Assembly: GCF_001898315.1 (NCBI RefSeq)
Contig: NZ_MKTQ01000028.1
Coordinates: 60,832 to 124,831 of the forward strand
DNA: 64,000 bases
Direction of reading: 5' to 3'
DNA from: Microbacterium sp. 70-16
GTDB taxonomy: Bacteria > Actinomycetota > Actinomycetes > Actinomycetales > Microbacteriaceae
The notes under the pieces were generated by a model. That model was not told the origin of the DNA and searched no databases. It was given only the letters and a program-made list of their open reading frames with translations. Every line of letters starts with the position of its first letter. The stretch's first letter is position 1. Made by a program: the position numbers and the translations under genes. Below are positions 8,109 through 16,753 of this stretch, in pieces.

Positions 8109-9571
8109 TCAGAACGCGGGGAGATCGGTTGGGTCGAGAGGCGCGTCGAGCAGATACGCCCACGCCGGCCGCCCCGCGGTCGAGGTGACGACGGGTGGCG
8201 CGTTCGTGCGGTGTCTTCGCCCCGTTGGCGAGAGGAACTCGAGGACTCCCCCACCGAGTTGCGTGACCTGCCAGGCCGAGGCGTGTTTCAGCGTGTGGTG
8301 GTACTTGCAGAGGACCTCGAGGTTGCTGGGGCAGGTCGGCCCGCCGTCTTCGAACGGGATCGTGTGGTCGGGTCGGCGCGGCGGGCGCGGCGACGGCATC
8401 CGGGCCACCGGCAGTGCTGGTCACGGGCGGCGATGAGGCGCCGGAGGAGTTTGCTCGGACGGTACGTGTCGAGGCGGAGGGGTTCGTGGGTCACAGGGTG
8501 GATCATGACCCGCTGCCACGACGGCGCACACGCCGCAAGAGACCGGGCGATGCCCGGATCGATGGGGCTCTCGCCGTCGAGCAGGGCGGGGTCGTCGTCG
8601 AGACCCGCGAGGGTCAGGATCGGGATCGTGACCTGCACCGTCGCACGAATCGCGCCCAGCTCCGTGTCGCCGTCGGCGGTGGGCGCGGCGGTCAGCAGCA
8701 TGTCGCACATGATGTCGGCGCGGCGCTGATCCAGCGTGCGCTCGTCGGGTGCGTCGGCATCCGCCTCGGCATCCCCTGCACCTTCCGCTCCGGTATCCAC
8801 CCCGCCATCGCCCGCGCCATCGCCCGCGGCCGCAGCCGCGGCATCCACTTCGCCCTGCGCGATACCCATGGCGGTGAGGCGCTCGAAGATGCCGTGGATG
8901 AGGGCCGCGGGGGCGTCGAGCAGCAGGCGTCCCTGGCCGTCGTCGAGATCGTACGTCCGCACCCTCCTCTCTTCCAGGGCACGACGATGGGATGCCTCGA
9001 TCGTGTCGGGCTGCAGGCGGGCCGCGATCACTCGGGCCTGCGCGCGGGTGGACGGAGCGGTCTCGGACTCGGCGATGGGCAGGATCAGGCGCTCGTACTC
9101 GTCGCGGTTCTCGCGCGACAGACACGCACCGCCGTCGATGATCGCCGACGCGTGCCGCTCGTCGATCCGACCCTCGCGCAGCGCCTCGAGGGTCGCGGTG
9201 TAGGTGCTGACGAGGGCTGCGCCGTCACCGAGCCAGTTCGAGATCGTCCGCTCACCGACCCGCAACGCCGCCGACAGTTCTGCGAGCACTTCCCGGAGCG
9301 GGATGGTGTCGCCGATCTGGTGGCCGGGCCGGGCTGCGTCGCGCTGCGCGACCCGCATCGCGATCAGGTCCAGCGCGTCGGCGCACACCTGCGCACGCTC
9401 GGCCTGCAGCCGCGCCATCTCGGCGTGATTCGCCTCAGCACGCGCCACCAGCGCCGACAGCTCCGCCCAGTGCGGGTCGACGCCGGCAGACGCGGCAACG
9501 CCGCCAGACCCGGCATCATCGGCACCGAACTCGACCCTCTTGCGGGTCGGTTCCTGCTGCGGATCTTCCAT
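8109..9571 (-). pseudogene. DUF222/HNH endonuclease-like gene with a frameshift
   Basis: The main frame (ATG 9571, GGAG upstream; 9592 is alternative) encodes a DUF222 protein that reads DQHCRWPGCRRRAR near its end and then loses the HNH motif. In the next frame, from about 8385 down, the sequence continues as PDHTIPFEDGGPTCPSNLEVLCKYHHTLKH, the expected rest of the HNH domain. One missing base near 8372 (CCCGACC read where CCCGGACC is expected) would restore one continuous protein of about 490 aa. This is either real inactivation or a sequencing error in a GC-rich run. An intact paralogue lies at 39184-40689. Such proteins are repeated in actinobacterial genomes; their role is unclear. Confidence 0.85.
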
Positions 9572-9666
9572 GGCACTCCAGACGTTGGTCATTCAACGTC
9601 CGGTTGCACTGCCGGCTCATCCTTGCGACCACTTGAATGGGCGTGGCCGCCGATACCAGACTAGTA

Positions 9667-9679
9667 CATAGTCACTATG
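9667..9679. promoter_or_regulatory. 13-bp palindrome, possible operator
   Basis: CATAGTCACTATG is a perfect inverted repeat with a one-base centre, in an AT-rich patch upstream of the HNH gene (minus strand) and the membrane protein at 9834 (plus strand). It is the only strong symmetry in this 260-bp gap, so a repressor site is plausible; no binding factor can be named. Confidence 0.3.
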
Positions 9680-9833
9680 ATGGCAACACTTTCTGGCATC
9701 CATTTCCCGCAATCATTCGTATGAAAATATGAGCTCGACTGCCACGCGCCTGTCGCAAGGCGCCCGCTGCTGTGACGCAGACAGGCAAGCGATCACCCGG
9801 CCCACCATCGGCCACGCCCCCTACGCTTGCCCC

Positions 9834-10925
9834 GTGCCGACTGCAGCCGTGATCACCGAGAGCAGCGACGCCGCGCAACCCGCTCGAAGCGGCCCGGGCG
9901 CGCGCCGGATCATCCTCTGGGTCGCCGGTGCGGTGCTGTTGCTCGCAATCACCACCCTGGTGGCGCTGCGCTCGATCTCCGAGGCATCCGGCGACACCGT
10001 CTCGGTACTGATCGGCACACTCAACTCGACGCGGCTCTCGAACCTGGTGCTTGCAGCGGCTTTCGCCGCCGTGGCGGTCGGAATCTACCTCATCCCCGTG
10101 CCACGGCTGTGGTTGTTGCTGCTGGTTCCCGTGCGCCTCGCGGCGGTGACCGTCGCCGGCCCTGCCGGGCTGGTGGCGCTGGCCAGCTCGTCGGCGACGG
10201 CCGCGCCTCTCGTCGCCGACGGGTGCGACACCGGCTACGTGGTCGTCGAGGAGTCCTTCGTGTTCGCCCGGACCGGCACCGTCTACCGCCCGGACGGCTT
10301 ACTCGCCACTGCCGTCGCCCACACCCGTGGCGAGTACGACTATCGCCCGTTCGCCGACGGCGCCTACACGGTGGTGGACGACGGCGCGCAGCTGGATGTC
10401 TGGTACAGCTACGCGTTCGATCCTGCGGCCGCACCCGTGGCGGCCGACGGCGACCCCGCGTTCACACTGCCCACGCTCACCGGCCGCACGCCCGCGTGCG
10501 GCCTCAGCACGGGAGCGCGCACACCGATTCCGCCCGAGCCGGCGCTTCCCACCTACACACCCGCCGAGGCGCAAGCACGCCTCGAAGAGATGCTCGCGGC
10601 TTCCCTGGACGCGGCGGTCGACCCGGTCTCCGACTCCGCGGGTGCGCCGCTCGACACCGCAGCATTCACGCCGGCCACCACCGCGTGCAACGAGACGGGC
10701 ACCCGCACGGCGCTCGCACTCACGTTCGCGACCGCCGACAACGCCGCCTCCCTCACGCGGATTCTCCAGATCTGGGATGCCGCGGGCTACTCCCCTGACC
10801 GCGCGATGCAGCAGGACATCCGCTACAGCGCGACGCTGCCGGTGGCTCAGATGACCATCCGCGACACGACGACGATCGACGGCCTGATCCACCTGCAGCT
10901 CGAGTCGCAGTGCAGCGTGCGCTGA
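9834..10925 (+). CDS. hypothetical membrane protein with extracellular domain
   Basis: The start chosen is GTG 9834, preceded by a -10-like TACGCT, which suggests a leaderless transcript; an ATG at 9729 would add 35 unconvincing residues. Of 363 aa, residues about 25-47 (IILWVAGAVLLLAITTLVAL) and about 62-118 form three or four hydrophobic segments. The rest is hydrophilic and extracytoplasmic-looking, with paired cysteines (GCDTGY, PACGLS, TACNETG, SQCSVR). The last 90 residues (ALALTFATADNAASLTRILQIWDAAGY) resemble a small periplasmic-type domain seen on actinobacterial lipoproteins. I do not recognise the family. Confidence 0.7.
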   Translation: MPTAAVITESSDAAQPARSGPGARRIILWVAGAVLLLAITTLVALRSISEASGDTVSVLIGTLNSTRLSNLVLAAAFAAVAVGIYLIPVPRLWLLLLVPVRLAAVTVAGPAGLVALASSSATAAPLVADGCDTGYVVVEESFVFARTGTVYRPDGLLATAVAHTRGEYDYRPFADGAYTVVDDGAQLDVWYSYAFDPAAAPVAADGDPAFTLPTLTGRTPACGLSTGARTPIPPEPALPTYTPAEAQARLEEMLAASLDAAVDPVSDSAGAPLDTAAFTPATTACNETGTRTALALTFATADNAASLTRILQIWDAAGYSPDRAMQQDIRYSATLPVAQMTIRDTTTIDGLIHLQLESQCSVR

Positions 10926-10985
10926 GGCGCGGCATCCCCTCAGCCGCCTCATCAAAAACAATCACGAAAAGATAACGAAGAACCC

Positions 10986-11013
10986 TTGCCCGCCGTTACC
11001 TATCCGTTATAGA
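10986..11013 (+). promoter_or_regulatory. sigma70-like promoter
   Basis: TTGCCC (10986-10991) and TATAGA (11008-11013) are separated by 16 bp, a good match to the housekeeping -35/-10 pair. The 11-kb intergenic patch is unusually AT-rich for this window. Transcription would begin near 11020, over 160 bp before the next start codon, and run straight into the terminator-like hairpin at 11090-11117. Confidence 0.5.
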
Positions 11014-11019
11014 GTGCAA

Positions 11020-11127
11020 GCACGGTAGTTGTTTTGCTGTGGCAGCTACCGACATGTGATTGCAGGACACTCTTGGTGCAAGGGACAAGGGCCGGTCGGA
11101 AGCCTCTCCGACCGGCCTCTCTCTTTG
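11020..11127 (+). ncRNA. candidate small structured RNA, about 100 nt
   Basis: Between a sigma70-like promoter and a strong terminator hairpin lies a stretch with no start codon or ribosome-binding site but three potential stems. Stem 1 pairs GGTAGTTG (11024-11031) with CAGCTACC (11043-11050), with one G-U pair. Stem 2 pairs TTGCA (11060-11064) with TGCAA (11077-11081). Stem 3 is the perfect 11-bp terminator stem. The layout is that of a free-standing small RNA of about 100-110 nt. It does not match 6S, 6C, tmRNA, SRP or any riboswitch I can recall. It could instead be the terminator of an unannotated upstream transcript. Confidence 0.45.
11090..11124 (+). terminator. rho-independent terminator
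   Basis: GGCCGGTCGGA (11090-11100) and TCCGACCGGCC (11107-11117) form a perfect 11-bp stem with a 6-base loop, followed by TCTCTCTTTG. The stem is very stable, and the pyrimidine-rich tail follows at the right distance. It lies about 165 bp downstream of the stop at 10925 and beyond a separate promoter, so it more likely ends the candidate small RNA than the membrane-protein mRNA. Confidence 0.65.
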
Positions 11128-11185
11128 CCTGCAACCGCCCGCCACTCACCCGCCGCCACGTAGCCCGCTGTGATGGAATGACCGC

Positions 11186-11497
11186 ATGACCGGCCACGCG
11201 ATCTCCCTCACCCTCGATGGCACTCCCGATCTGCCCAGCGCCGTGCTGCAGTCGCTCTACCGGATCACCGGCCGCTCGACGGTCGAACTGCGCCGCGCGA
11301 TCCTCGCCGGCGACGCGCTCTACGCGGCATCCCTCTTCGGCCCCGAACACATCGATGTCGTACCGCGCCTCGAGAAGACGATCGCCTTCCTCACCGACAC
11401 CGGCCTCGGCTTCACCCTCAGCGAGTCATTCGAGGGCACGGATGCGCCGATCAGCCTCGCCACGCTGCGCGAGATCCTCGAGGTGCCGAGCGCCTGA
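11186..11497 (+). CDS. conserved hypothetical protein, 103 aa
   Basis: This is a small soluble protein. The segment IDVVPRLEKTIAFLTDTGLGFTL and the preceding SLYRITGRSTVELRRAILAGDALYAASLF resemble the helix-strand pattern of the ribosomal L7/L12 C-terminal fold, seen in several small actinobacterial hypotheticals. That resemblance is weak and only by eye. It starts at ATG 11186. No signal, no membrane span. Function unknown. Confidence 0.7.
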   Translation: MTGHAISLTLDGTPDLPSAVLQSLYRITGRSTVELRRAILAGDALYAASLFGPEHIDVVPRLEKTIAFLTDTGLGFTLSESFEGTDAPISLATLREILEVPSA

Positions 11498-11690
11498 CCG
11501 GCGCCCCTCGCACCGCAAGAACGGCGCCCAGACGCGCCATTACTAAACAGAAGCAGAATTCTGACCGATCTTCACACGCAGATTGGCCGGAAGACCCGTC
11601 CTTCTTGGGGTCATGCTGGTTGCACGCCACCGAGCCACCGACGGCACGGTCCGCAGAGCTCCACCGCCACCACCGCAAAGGACAGAAGCA

Positions 11691-13286
11691 ATGACTGCTT
11701 ACGAAGACGACATCCGGGCCGTTCAGTCCCTCAAAGAGCAGCAGGGCGCAAGCTGGGATGCCATCAACCCCGAGTACGTCGCACGGATGCGGGCGCAGAA
11801 CCGTTTCAAGACCGGTCTCGAGATCGCCCAGTACACCGCCGACATCATGCGCCGCGACATGGTCGAGTACGACGCCGACTCGTCGGTCTACACGCAGTCG
11901 CTCGGTGTCTGGCACGGCTTCATCGGGCAGCAGAAGCTCATCTCGATCAAGAAGCACCTCAAGTCGACGAACAAGCGCTACCTGTATCTGTCGGGCTGGA
12001 TGGTCGCCGCCCTCCGCTCTGAGTTCGGCCCGCTGCCCGACCAGTCGATGCACGAGAAGACGGCCGTCCCCGCGCTGATCGAAGAGCTCTACACGTTCCT
12101 GCGCCAGGCGGATGCCCGTGAGCTCGACCTGCTGTTCACGAAGCTCGACGACGCGCGTCTGGCCGGCGACGAGACGGCGGTCGAGTTCATCCAGTCGCAG
12201 ATCGACAACTACGAGACGCACGTCGTGCCGATCATCGCCGACATCGACGCCGGCTTCGGCAACCCCGAGGCGACGTACCTGCTCGCCAAGAAGATGATCG
12301 AGGCGGGTGCCTGCGCGATCCAGATCGAGAACCAGGTCTCGGACGAGAAGCAGTGCGGCCACCAGGACGGCAAGGTCACCGTCCCGCACGAGGACTTCAT
12401 CGCAAAGATCAACGCGGTGCGCTACGCGTTCCTCGAGCTCGGCATCGACAACGGCGTGATCGTCGCCCGCACCGACTCGCTCGGCGCCGGCCTGACCCAG
12501 AAGCTCGCCGTCACGAACGAGCCGGGCGACCTGGGCGACCAGTACAACGCGTTCCTCGACGTCGAGGAGATCTCGCAGGCCGACCTCGGCAACGGCGACG
12601 TCATCATCAAGCGCGACGGCAAGCTGCTGCGGCCCAAGCGTCTGGCATCCAACCTGTACCAGTTCCGTTCCGGCACGGGTGAGGACCGTTGCGTGCTCGA
12701 CTGCATCACGTCGCTGCGCAACGGCGCCGACCTGCTGTGGATCGAGACCGAGAAGCCGCACGTCGAGCAGATCGCCGGAATGGTCGACCGCATCCGCGAG
12801 GTGATCCCGAACGCGAAGCTCGTCTATAACAACAGCCCGTCGTTCAACTGGACGCTCAACTTCCGTCAGCAGGCGTACGACCAGCTCGCCGAGCAGGGTG
12901 CGGATGTCTCCGCCTACGACCGGGCGGCGCTCATGAGCGTCGAGTACGACGACACCGAGCTGGCGGCGCTGGCGGATGAGAAGATCCGCACGTTCCAGAA
13001 GGACGGCTCGGCGCGCGCCGGCATCTTCCACCACCTGATCACCCTGCCGACCTACCACACGGCGGCGCTGTCGACGGATGACCTGGCGAAGGGCTACTTC
13101 GCCGAAGAGGGCATGCTCGCCTACGTGAAGAACGTGCAGCGTCGCGAGATCCGCGAGGGCATCGCCACGGTCAAGCACCAGAACATGGCCGGCAGCGACA
13201 TCGGCGACAACCACAAGGAGTACTTCGCCGGCGACGCGGCCCTCAAGGCCGGCGGCAAGGACAACACCATGAACCAGTTCGGCTGA
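11691..13286 (+). CDS. aceA: isocitrate lyase
   Basis: This enzyme cleaves isocitrate to succinate and glyoxylate, the first step of the glyoxylate shunt. At 531 aa it belongs to the long subfamily also found in Pseudomonas rather than the roughly 430-aa form. The catalytic loop is DEKQCGHQDGKV (Cys about residue 222), and the metal/substrate-binding segments IIADIDAGFGNPEA and QIENQVSDEKQCGH are present. The start is the ATG at 11691; the frame reaching back to 11583 lacks the conserved N-terminus. No malate synthase is in the window. A perfect terminator follows. The upstream gap (11498-11690) contains the palindrome CAGAATTCTG (11554-11563), a possible operator. Confidence 0.96.
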   Translation: MTAYEDDIRAVQSLKEQQGASWDAINPEYVARMRAQNRFKTGLEIAQYTADIMRRDMVEYDADSSVYTQSLGVWHGFIGQQKLISIKKHLKSTNKRYLYLSGWMVAALRSEFGPLPDQSMHEKTAVPALIEELYTFLRQADARELDLLFTKLDDARLAGDETAVEFIQSQIDNYETHVVPIIADIDAGFGNPEATYLLAKKMIEAGACAIQIENQVSDEKQCGHQDGKVTVPHEDFIAKINAVRYAFLELGIDNGVIVARTDSLGAGLTQKLAVTNEPGDLGDQYNAFLDVEEISQADLGNGDVIIKRDGKLLRPKRLASNLYQFRSGTGEDRCVLDCITSLRNGADLLWIETEKPHVEQIAGMVDRIREVIPNAKLVYNNSPSFNWTLNFRQQAYDQLAEQGADVSAYDRAALMSVEYDDTELAALADEKIRTFQKDGSARAGIFHHLITLPTYHTAALSTDDLAKGYFAEEGMLAYVKNVQRREIREGIATVKHQNMAGSDIGDNHKEYFAGDAALKAGGKDNTMNQFG

Positions 13287-13300
13287 CCGAACGACCAGAC

Positions 13301-13336
13301 AGCGGGGCCCCGGCAGTGAGCAGCCGGGGCCCCGCT
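13301..13336 (+). terminator. terminator after isocitrate lyase
   Basis: AGCGGGGCCCCGGC (13301-13314) and GCCGGGGCCCCGCT (13323-13336) form a perfect 14-bp stem with an 8-base loop, 14 bp past the aceA stop. There is no T-run, as is common for actinobacterial hairpin terminators. It lies between convergent genes and may act in both directions. Confidence 0.7.
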
Positions 13337-13394
13337 CTGTGTCTCGGTGGGGTGGCCCGGACGCCCCGCGAGACTCGCACCGTCCGGCGGGGTG

Positions 13395-15296
13395 TCACAC
13401 CCCGCCGCCTCCTCCCCCGCCGCCACCGCCACCGGCCGACCCGCCGCCGCTCGAACCGCCCGAGGTCGACGACGACGAGGACGCCGAGGCCGACAACGAC
13501 CCGATGCCCGCCGAGAACGACGACGCGTCGAATGACCCGGTGCCGTAGTACCAGTACGGGCCGGATGCCCCCACCGCCGTATAGAGGACGGCGAGTTGGC
13601 GCGACCACTCCTTCTCCTGCCCGAACACGACGGCATACGGCAGCAGCTTCTCGTACAGCACGAGCTTCTGGCGCGGGTCGTTCACGTCGATCGGCGCGCG
13701 CTCGGCGCCCGACGGCGACTGCAGCATGCGGATGCGATCGGCCTCGGCCCACGCGATGAACTGCTCAAGTCCCTTGAGGTGATCGCGCGTCTCGGCGCCG
13801 AGCGCCGTGAGCGGCCGCCGCCCGACGAGCCCGAACACGACGATCAGCACGACCGCGCACAGCACTATCACGATCACCGGCCACAGCGCGGCTGAGCCAC
13901 CATCGATGATCGCGATGCCGAGCAGGAAGGCGAGCACTCCCGCGCCCACACCGAGCGCGATCGGCCACGCCCGCGTACCTGCCGGGACGGGTCTGCGCAA
14001 CCCGCGCGTGACGAGTTCGCGTCCCGCCGCCGACAGGATCCGCTGCGCGACCGACGACAGCCGCGTGTCCTGCCGCCCGAACTCGTACTGCTCGCCAGGC
14101 CGACCCGACGGGAACAGCCCCTGCAGCAGCATCCGCCCGTCACCGTCGGCACGCGACGGATCGACGAGTTCCGCGGTCAGCTTCGCCTTGCCCATCCACG
14201 TGCGAGGACCCTCGATGATGCGCAGCGAACCGACGACGGCCTGCTCGAGCACCTCTGCCGGGATGCCCTTGTTCGGGCGCCCCAGCAGCACCGAACTCTC
14301 GAGCGCGTCGACGACGCGTGGCGGCTCGTACTCTGCGATGATCGTCGGCCGCCCCGGCTCATCGGCAAGGGGCTTGCGGCGCGCGCGGATCGCGAGGGCG
14401 CCGGCGCCGAGCGCGCCGAGTCCCGCGACGGCCTGGAGCCAGCCGAGCGGCGTCGCGAGGTACGACGTGTCGAACGGGGTGAAGGCGCCGGATTCGAACC
14501 CAACCGCCATCGACAGCGTCTGGTTCGGCTCGAGCGCGCCGGCCTCGGCGGTGATGACGGTGCCACCGCCGGCATCGGCCTGCTGCGTGATCGAGTCGCA
14601 GGCATCCGTCGCCCCTTGATATCCCTGGTAGCACGACATGCTTCCCGTCAGGCTCGCGGCGAGGTCGGCGCCGACGTGCAAGCGGGCGGTCACCGACCCG
14701 AAGTGCTGTGACCAGTCGACGCCGTTTACGTCCCAATAGAACTCGAGGCCCGTGTCGGGGAAGTCCCACGTGACGTTCTCGAGCGTGTAGGTGATGACGT
14801 AGGTCTGCTGCCCGTGCACGTACCCGTCGGCCCGCGAGACGACAGAGAACGCGCCGTCGACGTCTTCGATCTCGGATGCCCGCGGGGTGCCGTTCTCGTC
14901 GGTGATCGACACCAGGTGTGCGTGCAGCGGCTGCCCGTTGTAGGTGTCGGGGATCATGCGGCGGATGCCCCGGTTCTGGTCGAACTCGGGAAAGACCGCG
15001 ACGAGGGTCTCGACGACCCGCAGGTGGCTCGTGCCGTCATCGTCGCGGGTCAGGGTGTAGTCGGCGTCGAACGCGTCGAAGGTGAAGTCGTCGACGGAGG
15101 CGGGGACGGCACTCAGTACGGTGACGCGGTTCTCTGTCTGGGCCGCGGTCGAGGTTGTCGCCTGTGTTGCGGTCTGGGCTGCCGCGGTTGTCGTCGCGGT
15201 TGTCGTCTGCGCGGCGGCGGGGAGGGCGAGCGCGAATGCCCCGAGCAGTCCGGCCAGCAGCGCGATGAGAGTCGTCGAGGTCCGAGTTCGGCTCAT
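13395..15296 (-). CDS. DUF2207 membrane protein
   Basis: This 633-aa protein has a Sec signal (residues 1-29, ending AAA), then a Thr/Ala/Gln low-complexity linker (about 30-56). The extracellular DUF2207 domain (about 70-275) includes the GIRRMIPDTYNGQP and YVITYTLENV segments. Transmembrane spans follow near 286-305 and two near 445-495. The cytoplasmic part ends in a Ser/Gly tail (SSSSTSGGSSGGG then about eleven Gly), the usual ending for this family; its DNA is a GCC-repeat tract at 13398-13450. The physiological role of DUF2207 proteins is not established. It is divergent from the MarR gene. Confidence 0.9.
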   Translation of the reverse strand: MSRTRTSTTLIALLAGLLGAFALALPAAAQTTTATTTAAAQTATQATTSTAAQTENRVTVLSAVPASVDDFTFDAFDADYTLTRDDDGTSHLRVVETLVAVFPEFDQNRGIRRMIPDTYNGQPLHAHLVSITDENGTPRASEIEDVDGAFSVVSRADGYVHGQQTYVITYTLENVTWDFPDTGLEFYWDVNGVDWSQHFGSVTARLHVGADLAASLTGSMSCYQGYQGATDACDSITQQADAGGGTVITAEAGALEPNQTLSMAVGFESGAFTPFDTSYLATPLGWLQAVAGLGALGAGALAIRARRKPLADEPGRPTIIAEYEPPRVVDALESSVLLGRPNKGIPAEVLEQAVVGSLRIIEGPRTWMGKAKLTAELVDPSRADGDGRMLLQGLFPSGRPGEQYEFGRQDTRLSSVAQRILSAAGRELVTRGLRRPVPAGTRAWPIALGVGAGVLAFLLGIAIIDGGSAALWPVIVIVLCAVVLIVVFGLVGRRPLTALGAETRDHLKGLEQFIAWAEADRIRMLQSPSGAERAPIDVNDPRQKLVLYEKLLPYAVVFGQEKEWSRQLAVLYTAVGASGPYWYYGTGSFDASSFSAGIGSLSASASSSSSTSGGSSGGGSAGGGGGGGGGGGV

Positions 15297-15357
15297 GCCC
15301 CCACCTTAGGACCGGCCGCCGACGCCGCGGCGTGCCAGCCGCACTACAGTTGACGCC

Positions 15358-15786
15358 ATGACCGATCGTCGCCTCGCCGTGGCCGCCTGGGAGAGTCTCT
15401 TCCGCGCGCAGCACGAGGTGTTCCGCGAGGTCAGCAGCGACTTCTGCGACGACGACCTCACGCAGGCCGAGTACGACGTGCTGCTGACGGTCACGCGCGG
15501 CGACGAGCACGCGGCGCGGTTGCGCGACGTGACCGCGAACATGCTGATCAGCCAGCCGAGCGTCTCGCGCCTGGTCGACCGCATGGTCACGCGCGGGCTC
15601 ATCTCCAAGTGCCCCGACCCTCAGGACGGCCGCGGCGCGATCGTGCGCGCGACCGACGCGGGCCTGGCCGCGTTCCGCCGCATCGCGACGGCGCACGGCC
15701 GGTCGATCGCCGAGCGGATGTCGGTGCTCAGCGACGACGAGCTCGCGCAGCTGCACGACCTGACGACGAAGCTCCGCCGCGCCTAG
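15358..15786 (+). CDS. MarR-family transcriptional regulator
   Basis: The 142-aa protein has the winged-helix MarR fold: LTQAEYDVLLTVTRG, recognition helix region MLISQPSVSRLVDRMVTRGLI, and the wing with DPQDGRGAIVRATDAG (Asp-Arg pair conserved). It should dimerise through its terminal helices and bind a palindromic operator, usually relieved by a small ligand. It is divergent from the DUF2207 gene with 61 bp between them, so it may regulate either. The repeat array at 15801 begins immediately downstream. Confidence 0.9.
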   Translation: MTDRRLAVAAWESLFRAQHEVFREVSSDFCDDDLTQAEYDVLLTVTRGDEHAARLRDVTANMLISQPSVSRLVDRMVTRGLISKCPDPQDGRGAIVRATDAGLAAFRRIATAHGRSIAERMSVLSDDELAQLHDLTTKLRRA

Positions 15787-15800
15787 GCATCCCCACCCCG

Positions 15801-15985
15801 GTTTGGGGTCGCGTGGTGTCGCGTCCCGCCCCGCGAAGCGACCACAAGCGACCCCAAACTGGTGCGTCGCCACGTCTGAGGCATCCTCACCCCGGTATCG
15901 GGTCGAGTGGTGTCGCATCCCCCAGGGTTTGGGGTCGCGTGCTGTCGCATCCCGCCCCGCGAGGCGACCACAAGCGACCCCAAAC
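15801..15985. repeat. two copies of a 59-bp palindromic repeat plus a remnant
   Basis: Copies at 15801-15859 and 15927-15985 are 59 bp each, 126 bp apart, and nearly identical. Each has a left arm starting GTTTGGGGTCGCGTG and a right arm GCGACCACAAGCGACCCC ending AAAC, which are imperfect inverted complements, around a short C/G-rich centre. A degenerate left arm lies at about 15895-15920. The same 59-bp element occurs at 63738-63796. The flank CTGGTGCGTCG follows both copies here. They fill the convergent gap between the marR and exporter genes. No ORF fits. Confidence 0.8.
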
Positions 15986-16018
15986 TGGTGCGTCGGCCCG
16001 ACGTGGGCGGCCCGCCCG

Positions 16019-16753
16019 TCAGGCCGTACGCCGGCGCAGGGTCAGCGCGGCGAGGCCGAGCGAGCCCAGCGCGAACGCCGTGACGATGAGCACCGGCGCC
16101 CACAGATCACTGCCGCTCTCGCCCGCCGACACCGCGGTGACGGCGTCGATCGCGTGGCTGAGTGGCAGCCAGTCGCTGATCGCGTAGAGGACATCCGGCA
16201 TCTGGTCGCGCGGCATGAACAGCCCGCCGAGGATCATCTGCGGGAACACCAGCACGGGCATGAACTGCACGGCCTGGAACTCGGTGCGCGCGAACGCGCT
16301 CGCGAGCAGCCCCAGCGCCGTGCCGAGGATCGCGTCGACCACGGCCACGAGCGCGAGTTGCCACAGCGGACCGTCGACGGTCAGCCCGCAGACGTACACG
16401 GCGAACGCGACCGTGACGACGGCCTGCAAGACGGCGACGGCGCCGAAGGCGAGCGCGTATCCGAAGATGAAGTCGGCTTTGCCCAGCGGGGTCGTCATGA
16501 GGCGCTCGAGCGTGCCGCTGCGTCGCTCGCGCAGCGTCGTGATCGACGTGATGAGGAACATCACGACGAACGGAAACAGCGCCAGGATCGATCCGCCGAA
16601 CTGGTCGAACACGCCCGTCTGGTCGCTGAACAGCCACGCGAACAGCCCGACGAGCAGGCTCGGCGCGACGAGCATGAGTGCGATCGAGCGCGGGTCGTGG
16701 CTGAGCTGACGCAGCACCCGGCCGGCCGTCGCGAGCGTGCGGGCGGGCCTCAT
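16019..16753 (-). CDS. ABC-2 type exporter permease
   Basis: The 244-aa membrane protein has about six spans and the ABC-2 family core: FLITSITTLRERRSGTLERLMTTPLGKADFIFGY (about 75-108) is the coupling region, and FMPVLVFPQMILGGLFMPRDQMP is the conserved re-entrant segment before the last helices. Its ATG at 16753 overlaps the stop of the ATPase gene (ATGA). Longer readings to 16963 run inside the ATPase. With that ATPase it forms an efflux or export complex of the drug/polyketide-resistance type; no substrate is indicated. Confidence 0.9.
   Translation of the reverse strand: MRPARTLATAGRVLRQLSHDPRSIALMLVAPSLLVGLFAWLFSDQTGVFDQFGGSILALFPFVVMFLITSITTLRERRSGTLERLMTTPLGKADFIFGYALAFGAVAVLQAVVTVAFAVYVCGLTVDGPLWQLALVAVVDAILGTALGLLASAFARTEFQAVQFMPVLVFPQMILGGLFMPRDQMPDVLYAISDWLPLSHAIDAVTAVSAGESGSDLWAPVLIVTAFALGSLGLAALTLRRRTA

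Noticed and set aside
13398..13450. GCC/CCG-rich tract that could look like a CRISPR or microsatellite
   Set aside because: It encodes the glycine tail of the DUF2207 protein, a normal ending for that family. No repeat-spacer pattern exists, and I see no CRISPR array in the window.
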